The translations under genes were made by a program, and so were the position numbers. DNA of 64,000 nucleotides, from the NCBI GenBank assembly GCA_002011215.1, contig MTML01000102.1:1-64000 (forward strand), given 5' to 3'. The notes beneath the pieces are model-generated. The model made no database searches, was not told the DNA's origin, and saw nothing but the letters and a program-made list of their open reading frames with translations. This document shows, piece by piece, positions 50,504-60,300 of the stretch. Every line of letters begins with the position of its first letter. Position 1 is the first letter of the stretch. This stretch comes from Archaeoglobus sp. JdFR-24. Its GTDB lineage: Archaea; Halobacteriota; Archaeoglobi; Archaeoglobales; Archaeoglobaceae.

Positions 50504-51583
50504 TCATCTTTTTTTGATTTTTTCAAGGATGAAATTTGCCTCCTCCATTAAACGAGGATCTTTCTGACTTGCCTCCTCAAGATATTTGATCGCTTTCTCC
50601 CCATACTGCATTATTGCGTATCTTGCCTCTTCTCTGACGTTGGGATCCTCATCTGCAAGCAGGGGAATCAAATATTTGATGCATTCTTCGCGTCCCATTC
50701 TACCCAAGGCATATGCAGCGTGTTTTCTTACCTCCCAGTTATCGTCTTTGAGAACTTCGGCCAGTTTTTCGATACATTTATCGGTTTTGATCTCAGAAAG
50801 AATTTCAGAAGCAAATTTTTTCACATTCCAATCCTCATCTCTCAAAGCAATCAAAAGAGGTTCAACGGCCTCTTCACCGATAATAACTAACTCAGAACCT
50901 TTACGTAGGGCAGTCAGATACATTGCAAGCTCTTTCTCGCTTTTAGGCCTCCAACCAAGCTTTTCAAGTGCTTTAGCAGCTTCCCCTCTTACATCGGATT
51001 CAGGATCGTTAAGAGCACCTACCAATGCTTTTATTATTACTTTCCTCATCTTACTCCTATCGCCGATTTCATCCTTTTTTCCTATTCTGTAAAGGGATTC
51101 AACAGCTCTACGTCTCACGTCCTTGTCAAAATCTTTTAGCGCCTCGATCAGGGGGTAAATTGCTCTTTCATCACATATTCTGCCGAGAGCCATCGCACTA
51201 GCCCTTCTCACGTATCTATCCTCATCCTTCAGACCATCAATGAGTGCATTTACAGCTTTTCTGTCCCTCAATCGGCTCAAAATCCAGGCGATTGAGATTT
51301 TCTGAAGAGTTGAGTAGCTTTCTGAGAAGGTCTCGATCAGTTTTTCCGTGGAGTCTCTACACAAACTCTCAAGGGATTTTGCAGCCCTCCATCTGACCTC
51401 CTTTTTCTTATCTTTTAGTGCTTCAATGAGCGCCTCGATAACTTCAACCTCATCAAAATCACCAAGAGCCTCGGCTGCAGCCTCTCTTATCTCTGGATCG
51501 TCATCTTCGAGGAGTTTAATCAATCCCTTTATCTTTCCCCTTATTCTGAGTTTTTCCACATCCGGGGGACCTATAAACCACAT
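50504..51583 (-). CDS. HEAT-repeat protein
   Basis: 359 aa made almost wholly of about nine PBS-lyase-type HEAT repeats, for example LLEDDDPEIREAAAEALGDF and LLADEDPNVREEARYAIMQY. No enzyme motif. Such solenoids bind other proteins or act as scaffolds. It ends 4 bp from the convergent symporter stop and lies 18 bp behind fqoN, so it may be read from the fqo operon. Confidence 0.85.
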   Translation of the reverse strand: MWFIGPPDVEKLRIRGKIKGLIKLLEDDDPEIREAAAEALGDFDEVEVIEALIEALKDKKKEVRWRAAKSLESLCRDSTEKLIETFSESYSTLQKISIAWILSRLRDRKAVNALIDGLKDEDRYVRRASAMALGRICDERAIYPLIEALKDFDKDVRRRAVESLYRIGKKDEIGDRSKMRKVIIKALVGALNDPESDVRGEAAKALEKLGWRPKSEKELAMYLTALRKGSELVIIGEEAVEPLLIALRDEDWNVKKFASEILSEIKTDKCIEKLAEVLKDDNWEVRKHAAYALGRMGREECIKYLIPLLADEDPNVREEARYAIMQYGEKAIKYLEEASQKDPRLMEEANFILEKIKKR

Positions 51584-51600
51584 ATTCTGAACTCCTGATT

Positions 51601-53034
51601 TTATTTTAGAAGCATTTTAGAAGCCTCAATTGCCCATTCTGTCACGGGTGAGGGTAAAATGCCAAGCAATATGAGCAGTATCACGGATATCAGTATTGCT
51701 ACAAGATAACTTTTTTCCTTTATAAATACTGCGTCATCAGCATGTCCCCAGTACATTTTCATTATTACCTTAGAGTAATAGTATAAAGAGAGGGCTGAAT
51801 TAAGCAGTCCGGCTAATGCCAGCCAGAGAAGGTTTGCCTCAATGGCTGAAAGGAATAAAACGAACTTGGAATAAAACCCGAAAGTGGGTGGAATTCCGGC
51901 CAGTGAAAGAAGTATTATGCTCATCAGGAGTGCCATTACAGGGTACTTCTTCCCCAATCCACTGAATAGATCCCTCTCCTCAATAATAATGCCCCCAAGG
52001 GCAGCAACAACTATAAAAGCGCCTGCAGTCGCTATGGCGTGAGAGAGGGCGTGAAGTACGCCTCCGGCGATGGCAAGGTTGAGGTTTGGTGAGGCGGCGA
52101 TGACTGCAAAGGCCATAGATATGTATCCAGCATGGGCAATTGAGGAATATGCAAGCATCCTTTTAACACTATCTTGAACGAGGGCGGCCAGGTTTCCGAG
52201 AGTCATGGTCAAAACAGAGAGGATCGCGAACAGAACGTACATTTCAAGTTTCATTGCAAGAACCATTAAGATCAGCACCTTGAACATCGCCGCAAACCCC
52301 ATCTTTTTCGAGCCGGCAGCTAAAAAAGCTGAAACCACCGAATGGGAACCGTGATATGTATCCGGAGCCCACATGTGAAATGGAACTAAGGCAACTTTGA
52401 AACCCAAACCAGCGACCACCATTCCGAGTCCTATGGCAGAGTATATATCTCCGGGTGAATTGAGGACCTCTGAAATGGCTGAAATTGACAGACTTTGAGC
52501 ATATCCATAAATGATTGAGATGCCGAAGAGAAAAAGTGCAGAGGAAAAACCGCCAAAAACAAAATATTTAAGGGCACCCTCAACGCTGAAGACAGATCTT
52601 TTTTCAAATCCTGCAAGGGCGTATGTAGCAAGGCTTGCTATCTCAAATCCTATGAAAAGGGCTATGAGGTCTTCTGAGATCGCCACAACCATCATACCGA
52701 AGGCTGAGATTAAAATCAGGAAGTAGTATTCGTCCTCGTTATTTCTGATAGAATGGAGTGATGAAAGACAAACGAAAAGCGTAACGGTAAGAAATATGAC
52801 CACGAAAAATTGAGAGAACGGATTTACAGCTATCGAACCCATGTATGGAAAATCTGTGTAGATTATATCAGTATTGAACGTTAGAATTGAAATGATAAGA
52901 GCTATTGAAACTGTAGCTATGCTTATATAACCGAATAGGTTCTTCTGTTTCAGAAAGAGCCCTGGAAATATGTATGCTATACCCACCACACCAACGAGCA
53001 TCACGGGAATGAGCGGTATAATATTTTCTGCCAT
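51601..53034 (-). CDS. fqoN: Fqo/Fpo complex, antiporter-like subunit N (NuoN-like)
   Basis: 477 aa, about 14 membrane helices. LIALFIGFEIASLATYALAG has the helix 5 Glu, FKVALVPFHMWAPDTYHGS the helix 7 Lys, and LAGIPPTFGFYSKFVLF is typical. It is one of the proton-pumping arms of the complex-I-like membrane domain. ATG overlaps the fqoM stop. Confidence 0.9.
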   Translation of the reverse strand: MAENIIPLIPVMLVGVVGIAYIFPGLFLKQKNLFGYISIATVSIALIISILTFNTDIIYTDFPYMGSIAVNPFSQFFVVIFLTVTLFVCLSSLHSIRNNEDEYYFLILISAFGMMVVAISEDLIALFIGFEIASLATYALAGFEKRSVFSVEGALKYFVFGGFSSALFLFGISIIYGYAQSLSISAISEVLNSPGDIYSAIGLGMVVAGLGFKVALVPFHMWAPDTYHGSHSVVSAFLAAGSKKMGFAAMFKVLILMVLAMKLEMYVLFAILSVLTMTLGNLAALVQDSVKRMLAYSSIAHAGYISMAFAVIAASPNLNLAIAGGVLHALSHAIATAGAFIVVAALGGIIIEERDLFSGLGKKYPVMALLMSIILLSLAGIPPTFGFYSKFVLFLSAIEANLLWLALAGLLNSALSLYYYSKVIMKMYWGHADDAVFIKEKSYLVAILISVILLILLGILPSPVTEWAIEASKMLLK

Positions 53035-54521
53035 CAAATCGCCCCTCCGAGTATTTTTTCAACTGAAAAGCGCATAACATCAAAAATTGGGGATGGAAAG
53101 ATTCCAAATATTATTATAGAAATTACCCAGATCAGCATTGGAATGAATTCATACCATTTCAGGTCTTGCAGGTTCTCCAGTCCTGTTTTAAGCGTTCCGA
53201 AAACTGTTCTTTGAAGAGCAAAAAGGTGGTATATCACACTGAGGGGGATGCTTAGTAGTGCTCCTATGGTAAACAATGGTAGTTGAGGGAATGAGCCTGC
53301 AAGAATGGAAAACTCCGCCACAAAACCGATCATTCCTGGAAAACCCAACGAGGCAAAGAATCCAAAAACCATCAGAAGCGAAAACTTGGGCATTCTTTTC
53401 ATCAAACCTCCCAGATTCTCAAACAATCTTGTGCCGGTGTGGTGCTGAATAATCCCTGCTGAGCCGAAGAGTATTGAGGTTATGATTCCATGGGCAAAGA
53501 GCAAGAATGTTGCACCTGTCAGGGCAAGAATCTGAGTAATTCTGCTCCCGTCGGCAAGTGATGCAGCAACTCCAAGGGAGATAAAACCCATGTGACCGAT
53601 GCTTGAAAAGGCGATTAATCTCTTTAAATCTCTCTGGGGAAGCGCAGCGAGTGGTGTGTAGAGGATGCTTGCCACCCCGAATGCTGCTATTATCCATATG
53701 AATAATGAAGATGCGTTCGAACTCATTGGGACTAAAAATCTGATCAGACCGTATCCACCCATTTTCAGGAGAACTCCAGCCAGTAAAATTGATCCGACTG
53801 TTGGAGCCTCAACGTGTGCATCAGGAAGCCATGTATGAAAGGGAACTGCTGGCATCTTAACAAGAAAGCCAAAGAGAAGTGCAGCGAATATAAAGTCTCT
53901 CCATATACTGGGGATCTCGAGCAATCCATAATTCTTCATTAGAATTGGTATATCAAAGGTATAGTTGCCCGTTGAAACCCCGTTTAGGTGGAAGATTCCA
54001 AAGATTCCAGCAAGCATAACTACACTTGAAACGTGAGTATATATCAGGAATTTAATTGCTGAATAGTTCTTTCTTGGCCCACCCCAGATACCTATGACGA
54101 AGAACATCGGTATCAGCACGAGTTCCCAGAATATGTAGAAGAGGAAGAAATCAAGGGATGCAAAAACCCCAACCAGTGCGAAATCGAGCAGAACTATCAG
54201 TCCAAAAAACTGATTTGGTCTTAACTTCTCATCCCAAGCATAAATGACACAGAGGAAGGAAATAAAGGTCGTCAAAAGAACCATTGGCATGCTTATTCCA
54301 TCCACTCCCATGTGATAGCTTATTCCAACAGACTCAATCCATTTGATCTGTTCTTCGTGACTGAATGCAGCATTTTTCAGCGTGATGAACATATAGATTG
54401 AGATAATAAATGCTAAAAATGTCGATATAAGGGCAATAATTCTGCAGGCCTCTCTTTTCTTAGTCAAAAAGGTCAATACAGAGCCAGTGAGCAGTATTAT
54501 CAGAATCAGTGAGATTAGCAT
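53034..54521 (-). CDS. fqoM: Fqo/Fpo complex, antiporter-like subunit M (NuoM-like)
   Basis: 495 aa. The helix 5 Glu is in FLFYIFWELVLIPMFFVIG, helix 7 Lys in GFLVKMPAVPFHTWLPDAHV, and LLKMGGYGLIRF follows; this is the NuoM pattern. Proton-translocating subunit. GGAGGTGAT precedes the ATG. Overlaps fqoN. Confidence 0.93.
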   Translation of the reverse strand: MLISLILIILLTGSVLTFLTKKREACRIIALISTFLAFIISIYMFITLKNAAFSHEEQIKWIESVGISYHMGVDGISMPMVLLTTFISFLCVIYAWDEKLRPNQFFGLIVLLDFALVGVFASLDFFLFYIFWELVLIPMFFVIGIWGGPRKNYSAIKFLIYTHVSSVVMLAGIFGIFHLNGVSTGNYTFDIPILMKNYGLLEIPSIWRDFIFAALLFGFLVKMPAVPFHTWLPDAHVEAPTVGSILLAGVLLKMGGYGLIRFLVPMSSNASSLFIWIIAAFGVASILYTPLAALPQRDLKRLIAFSSIGHMGFISLGVAASLADGSRITQILALTGATFLLFAHGIITSILFGSAGIIQHHTGTRLFENLGGLMKRMPKFSLLMVFGFFASLGFPGMIGFVAEFSILAGSFPQLPLFTIGALLSIPLSVIYHLFALQRTVFGTLKTGLENLQDLKWYEFIPMLIWVISIIIFGIFPSPIFDVMRFSVEKILGGAI

Positions 54522-54544
54522 ATCTTATCACCTCCAATGGTCAT

Positions 54545-56314
54545 TCAAACCACCCAGAGTATTATCAGTAGAATTGCCAGACCCGCCATGAACACGGAAA
54601 CGTATCCTTGAGTATCCCCAGTTTGAATTCTTCTTATTACTGAAGAGGTCTTTACTGTTAGATTCGAAATTCCATTAACCATCCCATCAACAACCTCCAG
54701 ATCAAACCTTTCCCAGAGTTTTACGGAGGCAAGAACCCCTGAAGGAAACTTATCAAAGAAGATTTTCTCATTTATCAGGCCAAACTGTGAGAGGGGTTTC
54801 CTGACAAACCACATAAACACCCTACCACTCTTTCTGTAAAACCAGTCTGTATCGAGACTGATCGTGGGCTCACCGGCGAGATGTTTGAGAAGCAGGAAAA
54901 ATCCAAGGGCTGTGAAGAGGAGAATCTGCATCGTCTCTGTTATGTGCTGACCGGTGTAGGGCTCGAACTCGACAGGGTAGGGTAGCAATCTGTAGAGCAC
55001 ATCCGGATACACACCGATGAAGATACACAGGAATGACAGGAACAGCATTGCAAGAATCATATTTATTGGTGGTTCTTTTGCTTTTATTCCCGTATCTTGA
55101 CCGAAGAATGTGAAATAAGGAAGCTTCAGGCCGGTGTGGAGAAACGTTCCTGAAGATGCCAGTGTGAGCATCAACCATATGAGAGGTAGATGCGATTCTG
55201 CGGATGCAGCTATAACCATGGATTTACTCACAAAACCGCTGAAGAGTGGAAATGCTGAAATGGAGAATCCACCAATCATATACAGGAAGAATGTTATGGG
55301 CATGGCTTTGTAAATCCCTCCAAGCTCAGTGAGTTTTCTTCTTCCGGTTACATGTATTACCGCTCCGGCACCCATAAAAAGGAGACCTTTGTAGAGTATA
55401 TGGCTGAATGCATGGCTCGCCGATCCGTTTATTGCCATATGAGTTCCAATTCCAACTCCGGCGACCATGTAGCCAACCTGACTGATAATGTGATAGGCGA
55501 GCAGCCTTCTTATATCGTTTTCAAGAACAGCATAAATAACTCCATATACTGCCATTATGGCTCCAAGCCAGATCAGAATATCAACTCCTGGAAAAGCCCT
55601 CGCAAGAACGTAAACTGCTGTTTTTGTGGTGTATGCGGTCATGTAAACCGCTCCAGTAACACTCGCTTCAGGATATGCATCCGAGAGCCATGCTGAAAGA
55701 GGAGGCACCGCGGCGTTCAATATGAAACTGATCAGAATCAGAATGGATGCAAGATCACCATATGGAATGAAATCGAATTCTATACTCCCAGTGTTCAGAA
55801 TGTATAGTACGATTCCTCCCAACAGGAGCACACCACCCGCTGCATGAACCATAATATATCTGAAACCAGCCTGAACGGCCTTTCTCCGTTCCTGCCATGC
55901 TTCGTTATTCAACCAGATCAGGAAAACTGATGAGATCGCCATGATTTCCCAGAAAATGTACAGGCTAAACAGATCTCCCGAGTAAACAACGCCAAGAGAA
56001 CTGCCCACATAGAGAAATGCTGCAACGAATTCCCATTTGTTTCTCGAATGGAGGGCATAGAGCACACCTGCGAAGGCCATAATCACAAAAACATAACCAA
56101 AGACCATACTCAGACTGTCAACTCTTGCGAAAACCAGCTCATAATTGAGAAATCTGTATATGAAGAATCTGCCATGTTCCATCTGCAGCAAATTGAGGAA
56201 AGATATGATGGGGATTGCCAGGAGATAAACGTCTCTGACTCTCCCTCTCAAAAATGGGATGAGGAAAGCAGCTGCGATGAAAATTAATCCTGGGGGTATC
56301 CAGCTACCTGTCAT
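54545..56314 (-). CDS. Antiporter-like subunit (589 aa, NuoL/MrpD superfamily, atypical)
   Basis: 589 aa, about 16 membrane segments. The helix 5 Glu123 is kept (LYIFWEIMAISSV), but the helix 7 Lys is replaced by Asn200 in SFILNAAVPPLSAWL; K231 (TTKTAVYVL) and K309 (SHILYKGLLF) remain. The C-terminus (RIQTGDTQGYVSVFMAGL) resembles NuoL ends. It differs from canonical FqoL and looks more like Mrp-type subunits seen in some bacterial complex-I-like operons. It overlaps the 93-aa gene by 11 bp. Confidence 0.8.
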   Translation of the reverse strand: MTGSWIPPGLIFIAAAFLIPFLRGRVRDVYLLAIPIISFLNLLQMEHGRFFIYRFLNYELVFARVDSLSMVFGYVFVIMAFAGVLYALHSRNKWEFVAAFLYVGSSLGVVYSGDLFSLYIFWEIMAISSVFLIWLNNEAWQERRKAVQAGFRYIMVHAAGGVLLLGGIVLYILNTGSIEFDFIPYGDLASILILISFILNAAVPPLSAWLSDAYPEASVTGAVYMTAYTTKTAVYVLARAFPGVDILIWLGAIMAVYGVIYAVLENDIRRLLAYHIISQVGYMVAGVGIGTHMAINGSASHAFSHILYKGLLFMGAGAVIHVTGRRKLTELGGIYKAMPITFFLYMIGGFSISAFPLFSGFVSKSMVIAASAESHLPLIWLMLTLASSGTFLHTGLKLPYFTFFGQDTGIKAKEPPINMILAMLFLSFLCIFIGVYPDVLYRLLPYPVEFEPYTGQHITETMQILLFTALGFFLLLKHLAGEPTISLDTDWFYRKSGRVFMWFVRKPLSQFGLINEKIFFDKFPSGVLASVKLWERFDLEVVDGMVNGISNLTVKTSSVIRRIQTGDTQGYVSVFMAGLAILLIILWVV

Positions 56315-56585
56315 AATAATCTTCCTCCTTCATCAGCCACTTGTGACCGATCCATTTTGAGAATACGATTATGAAAATACATGATAGGAATCCATACACC
56401 GCAGAAAATCCTGGAATCGCCTCCCACAAAAATTCAACATACTCTCTCTTGACCATAAAGTCAGATAACACCGTGATTGCGAGTGCAAGATAGAACAATC
56501 TTCTGAGCGTTCTGAGATTTCTCTCGTCCTCAATCAGACTGGAGAGTTTGAATCCTGATTTTCCTGTCTTTTCAGTATTCCTCAT
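56304..56585 (-). CDS. Small membrane subunit of the Fqo-like operon, 93 aa
   Basis: Two or three membrane helices (YLALAITVLSDFMVKREYVE, then FSAVYGFLSCIFIIVFSKWI), ending in KWLMKEEDYYDR. The C-terminal EEDYYDR recurs, as I remember, in small proteins encoded beside Mrp-like subunits in other organisms. It sits 4 bp behind the 486-aa subunit and overlaps the 589-aa one, so the three are translationally coupled. Role unknown; probably a structural subunit. Confidence 0.75.
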   Translation of the reverse strand: MRNTEKTGKSGFKLSSLIEDERNLRTLRRLFYLALAITVLSDFMVKREYVEFLWEAIPGFSAVYGFLSCIFIIVFSKWIGHKWLMKEEDYYDR

Positions 56586-56588
56586 CTT

Positions 56589-58049
56589 TCACACCCCCAG
56601 AGCTAATTTTGCAAGCTGGAAGAAGTAATCTGGATAGAAAAAGAGGATAATGGATCCTGCTGCGGTTAATGCAAGTGGAACGAACACGAACGGGTTCGTC
56701 TCTTTAACATTCACCACACCTTCAGCAGGCTCTTCAAAAAAGGCCTTGTAGACTACGGGTAGAAAATATGCAGCGTTCAAGATTGAACTCACAAGAAGGA
56801 CAAGCAACAATGGAATCTGATTCGCCTCGATCGTTCCAAGGGCAAGATACCACTTGCTTATGAATCCAGCTCCGGGAGGAAGACCTATCATTGTCAGAGT
56901 TGCGATGGCGAAGGAAATCATTGTAATGGGCATTTTTTTGCCTATTCCTGACATGTCACTTATGTTCTTCAGACCTGATGCAACGTATATCGATCCAGCA
57001 CAGAAAAAGAGGGTGATCTTTCCAAAGGCGTGGCTTGCAATATGGAATATCCCTCCAATCATTCCGCTGTTGGTGAGGAGTAAAGCTCCGAAGATTATGT
57101 ATGAGAGCTGGCTGACAGTGCTGTAAGCCAACCTCAGCTTCAGGTTATCCTGAGAAAGTGCGAAAAGGGAGGCCAATATAATGGTGAAGGAAACGAAATA
57201 GGCAAAGGGGGTGCCGAGATCAAACTGAGAGAGCATCTGATAGCCAAAAATGAAAAATACTGCCCTTAATATAGAAAAGACTCCTGCCTTAACAACGGCA
57301 ACTGCATGAAGAAGTGCGCTAACTGGTGTGGGAGCTATCATGGCTGTGGGTAGCCAGGAATGAAGTGGCATCACAGCAGCCTTTGTATATCCGCCAATGA
57401 ACAGCACCATTAAAGCAATGATAACTGCAGGCGGAGTATTTCCGCTAAAGACACCTCCGGGGGTGAAATCTGTTGTACCGGCATAAACGTAGGTCAGAAC
57501 TATTGCTGAAAGCTGCAGCGCTGAGGTTCCAAGAAGGTAAACGAAATATTTCCACCCCGCAAAAAAAGCCTCCTTTGTCTCATCATGGGCGACAAGTAGA
57601 TAGGTTGAGACAGTAAGCACCTCGTAAAACAGATACAATGTGATCAGGTTTGCGGCAAAACATATCCCCATTGTTGCGGAAAGGGCAAGGGCAAAACATG
57701 CGAAATATCTTGTCTGTGCATGTTCGTTGAGGGAGCGCATATAGCCTATTGAATAGAGTGTGTTGAGTATCCAGAGAAATGAAGCTGTTGTTGCAAAAAA
57801 CAGGCCGAAGGCATCCACTCTGAATTTGAGCTCGATAAATCCAGGAATTATTTCACTGATTTTAAGAACAATCGTATCACCATTCAAAATTATGGGAGCC
57901 ATGGAGATGACGATCAGGAATTTAACTATCGATGCAATTATACTCCACGATTCCCTCAGATCAGGTCTTCTGTCTGACAGAAGAATCAAAATCGTTGCGA
58001 CCATGGATATAAGGACTGCAGCCAGGGGTTTTAGTGAAACGACTTCCAT
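56589..58049 (-). CDS. Antiporter-like subunit (486 aa, MrpD/NuoL superfamily)
   Basis: 486 aa, about 14 membrane helices. E143 in LYLFYEVLTVSTYLL, K223 in GYTKAAVMPLHSWLPTAM, K254 in VVKAGVFSILR and a Lys in SHAFGKITLFF are the full set of pumping residues. Most similar in style to MrpD. It takes the place just after fqoK where NuoL normally lies but lacks NuoL's long C-terminal lateral helix. Confidence 0.85.
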   Translation of the reverse strand: MEVVSLKPLAAVLISMVATILILLSDRRPDLRESWSIIASIVKFLIVISMAPIILNGDTIVLKISEIIPGFIELKFRVDAFGLFFATTASFLWILNTLYSIGYMRSLNEHAQTRYFACFALALSATMGICFAANLITLYLFYEVLTVSTYLLVAHDETKEAFFAGWKYFVYLLGTSALQLSAIVLTYVYAGTTDFTPGGVFSGNTPPAVIIALMVLFIGGYTKAAVMPLHSWLPTAMIAPTPVSALLHAVAVVKAGVFSILRAVFFIFGYQMLSQFDLGTPFAYFVSFTIILASLFALSQDNLKLRLAYSTVSQLSYIIFGALLLTNSGMIGGIFHIASHAFGKITLFFCAGSIYVASGLKNISDMSGIGKKMPITMISFAIATLTMIGLPPGAGFISKWYLALGTIEANQIPLLLVLLVSSILNAAYFLPVVYKAFFEEPAEGVVNVKETNPFVFVPLALTAAGSIILFFYPDYFFQLAKLALGV

Positions 58050-58058
58050 AACATCACC

Positions 58059-58361
58059 TTAAAGTTTCAATTTTTTGAGTACAGATATTTCCACGGTTCC
58101 ATACATCCTGTAGATGAGAAGAATCAGAGCAAAACCAACTGCGGCCTCAGCAGCAGCAACCGCCAGTGCAAATGTCACGAAAACCTGTCCGGAAACATCA
58201 CCCAGATATCTTGAAAAGGCCACAAGATTGATGTTTGCGGCGTTCATCATTATCTCAAGACACATCAGAACTCTTATCGCGTTTCTGCTCACTATTACGC
58301 CGTATCCGCCTATGGCTATAAGTATGGATGAAAGAAACAAATAATGCTCAAGGGGAATCAT
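58059..58361 (-). CDS. fqoK: Fqo/Fpo complex subunit K (NuoK-like)
   Basis: 100 aa, three helices. GYGVIVSRNAIRVLMCLEIM carries the conserved membrane Glu of NuoK helix 2, and AVAAAEAAVGFALILLIYR the second. Part of the proton path between the quinone site and the antiporter arms. Overlaps fqoJ by 4 bp. Confidence 0.94.
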   Translation of the reverse strand: MIPLEHYLFLSSILIAIGGYGVIVSRNAIRVLMCLEIMMNAANINLVAFSRYLGDVSGQVFVTFALAVAAAEAAVGFALILLIYRMYGTVEISVLKKLKL

Positions 58362-58870
58362 TCTGAACCCTCCGAATCCCCTCTTCTTGCGAGGTAGATT
58401 GCTGCAATCATTGCTGCGAGAAGAAGGATGGCTATGAGCTCGAAGTGTATGATATATTTTGAGAACATCTCTTCTGCAATCGCTCCAGCAGTACCTGAGA
58501 CGTACCCTTTCTCGCTAAACAGTTCTCCAGTGATTACAATACCCACAAGAGCCAGCACAAAAATTAATGCGGATATCATTTTCATTTTATTAATGTCAAC
58601 ACCAAGCCTGTCTAAACCTCCATCTCTTCTTGTGAGCATTACTGCAAAGAGAATTATCACTGTAACTGCTCCGGCATAAATCAAAACCTGTATTACTGCC
58701 AGAAATTCTGCCTCAAGCAGTATGAACACACCTGCAACTCCGATAAACATCAATGCAAGAAAAAGAGCTGAATGAAAGACCTCTCTTGCATGGACAACCA
58801 TAAATGCCGATAGGAGAATTATTGCCCATAGAGCATAAAATGCAACAGATGAATTTAAATAAACCTCCAT
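58358..58870 (-). CDS. fqoJ: Fqo/Fpo complex subunit J (NuoJ-like)
   Basis: 170 aa, five helices. FIGVAGVFILLEAEFLAVIQ then LIYAGAVTVIILFAVML is the strongly conserved NuoJ helix 2-3 region. The start overlaps the fqoI stop (TAATG). Confidence 0.93.
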   Translation of the reverse strand: MEVYLNSSVAFYALWAIILLSAFMVVHAREVFHSALFLALMFIGVAGVFILLEAEFLAVIQVLIYAGAVTVIILFAVMLTRRDGGLDRLGVDINKMKMISALIFVLALVGIVITGELFSEKGYVSGTAGAIAEEMFSKYIIHFELIAILLLAAMIAAIYLARRGDSEGSE

Positions 58871-59268
58871 TACTTCTCTCCTCCTGAAATCTTCATAAAA
58901 TCAAAAACCAGAGCTTCCTTGGATGTGTCTGCAAGCTCGTATTTCTTTGTCATGTAAACGGCCTTTGGTTTTGTAGGACACACCTCAACACAGATACCGC
59001 AGAACATGCACCTCCCTGCAAAATAAAGATACTCTTCAACAAACCTTTTTTTCCCTTCTTTCCTTGTTTTAATTTTGATACATTTGTTTGGGCAGTTCCT
59101 TTCACAGGATGTGCATGCTGTGCAAACATCAGGGCGATATGCTAAAAACCCTCTGAACCGTTCAGCTGGATTGAGCCTCTCCTCAGGATACTGAACTGTA
59201 ACGGGTTTTTTGAAAAGGTGTTTCAGAGTGATCATGAGAGGTTCAGCAATTATTGTTTTTACCCTCAT
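58870..59268 (-). CDS. fqoI: Fqo/Fpo complex iron-sulfur subunit I (NuoI-like)
   Basis: 132 aa. Two [4Fe-4S] motifs CTACTSCERNCP and CMFCGICVEVCP, both complete. It passes electrons to the N2 cluster of FqoB. GGGGGTT precedes the ATG. Confidence 0.94.
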   Translation of the reverse strand: MRVKTIIAEPLMITLKHLFKKPVTVQYPEERLNPAERFRGFLAYRPDVCTACTSCERNCPNKCIKIKTRKEGKKRFVEEYLYFAGRCMFCGICVEVCPTKPKAVYMTKKYELADTSKEALVFDFMKISGGEK

Positions 59269-59294
59269 TTTAACCCCCCATCATCTCTATTGGC

Positions 59295-60281
59295 TTAAAC
59301 AAACCTGATCACTCCCGCGATTCCTATGTTCAGCAACGCTAACGGCACAAGAACCTTCCACCCTATATTGAGCATCTGATCAATTCTTATTCTTGCGACA
59401 GCTGCCCTCATCCACATCAAAAAGAGCATAACTATGAGGGTCTTCAAAACAAGCCAGAATCCAGAGGGGGCGAAAGGTCCAAGCCATCCACCCAGATACA
59501 GGATGGAGATGAGTATGGATGCAAGAACTGCATGTGTGTACTCTCCAAACATAAGAAGGGCGAATTTTACACTTCCGTATTCGGTCGTCCATCCCTGAAC
59601 GATTTCAGATTCTGCCTCGGGAAGGTCAAAGGGTGGACGTGAAGACTCCATGAATGCGACGGTGAGGAATGTGATAAACCCGAGAAACTGTGGAAATATA
59701 TACCATCCATCCTTCTGCCCCTCAACTATATCGACCAGATTGAGTGAGCCAGATATGATAAGAACTCCGATTATGGCAAGTCCGGCAGGGATTTCGTAGC
59801 TAATCATTAAAGCTGCAGCTCTCATCCCTCCAAGAAGATTGTATTTGTTGTTGGCCCCCCATCCTGCCATTATGACTGGTATAACACCAAGTGATGCAAC
59901 TGCGAGAATGAACAGTATTCCGGCATTGACATTTGCAACTATCAGATTCTTCTCGAGCGGAATCGCGACAAAGGGGAGGAGGGCTATTGAAAAGCAGAGT
60001 ATTGGGGCAAGAGTGTAAACTATCCTGTCAACACTTTCAGGAACTATATCTTCCTTCAGGAAGAGTTTAACTCCATCTGCGAGAGTCTGTAAAATTCCAA
60101 ATTTTCCTGCTCTGTTAGGCCCATATCTGTGTTGCAGTCTTGCCACAAACTTTCTCTCAGCCCATATAAGCAGTAAAACCGCTAAGGAAATTATCGCAGC
60201 CACAATCAAGGCCCCGGCAAGTCCCCTGATGAATGGATTTGTGAGCAGCTTGATATATAATTCCGGATTCAAAAGCTCCAT
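59295..60281 (-). CDS. fqoH: Fqo/Fpo complex subunit H (NuoH-like)
   Basis: 328 aa, eight helices. WAERKFVARLQHRYGPNRAG, then ESSRPPFDLPEAESEIVQGW are the quinone-chamber loops of NuoH. The frame opens at 60332 inside fqoD, but ATG 60281 with GTGGAG just before it matches the usual start (MELLNPELYIKLL). Confidence 0.95.
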   Translation of the reverse strand: MELLNPELYIKLLTNPFIRGLAGALIVAAIISLAVLLLIWAERKFVARLQHRYGPNRAGKFGILQTLADGVKLFLKEDIVPESVDRIVYTLAPILCFSIALLPFVAIPLEKNLIVANVNAGILFILAVASLGVIPVIMAGWGANNKYNLLGGMRAAALMISYEIPAGLAIIGVLIISGSLNLVDIVEGQKDGWYIFPQFLGFITFLTVAFMESSRPPFDLPEAESEIVQGWTTEYGSVKFALLMFGEYTHAVLASILISILYLGGWLGPFAPSGFWLVLKTLIVMLFLMWMRAAVARIRIDQMLNIGWKVLVPLALLNIGIAGVIRFV

Positions 60282-60300
60282 AAGCTCCACTTCCGACACC

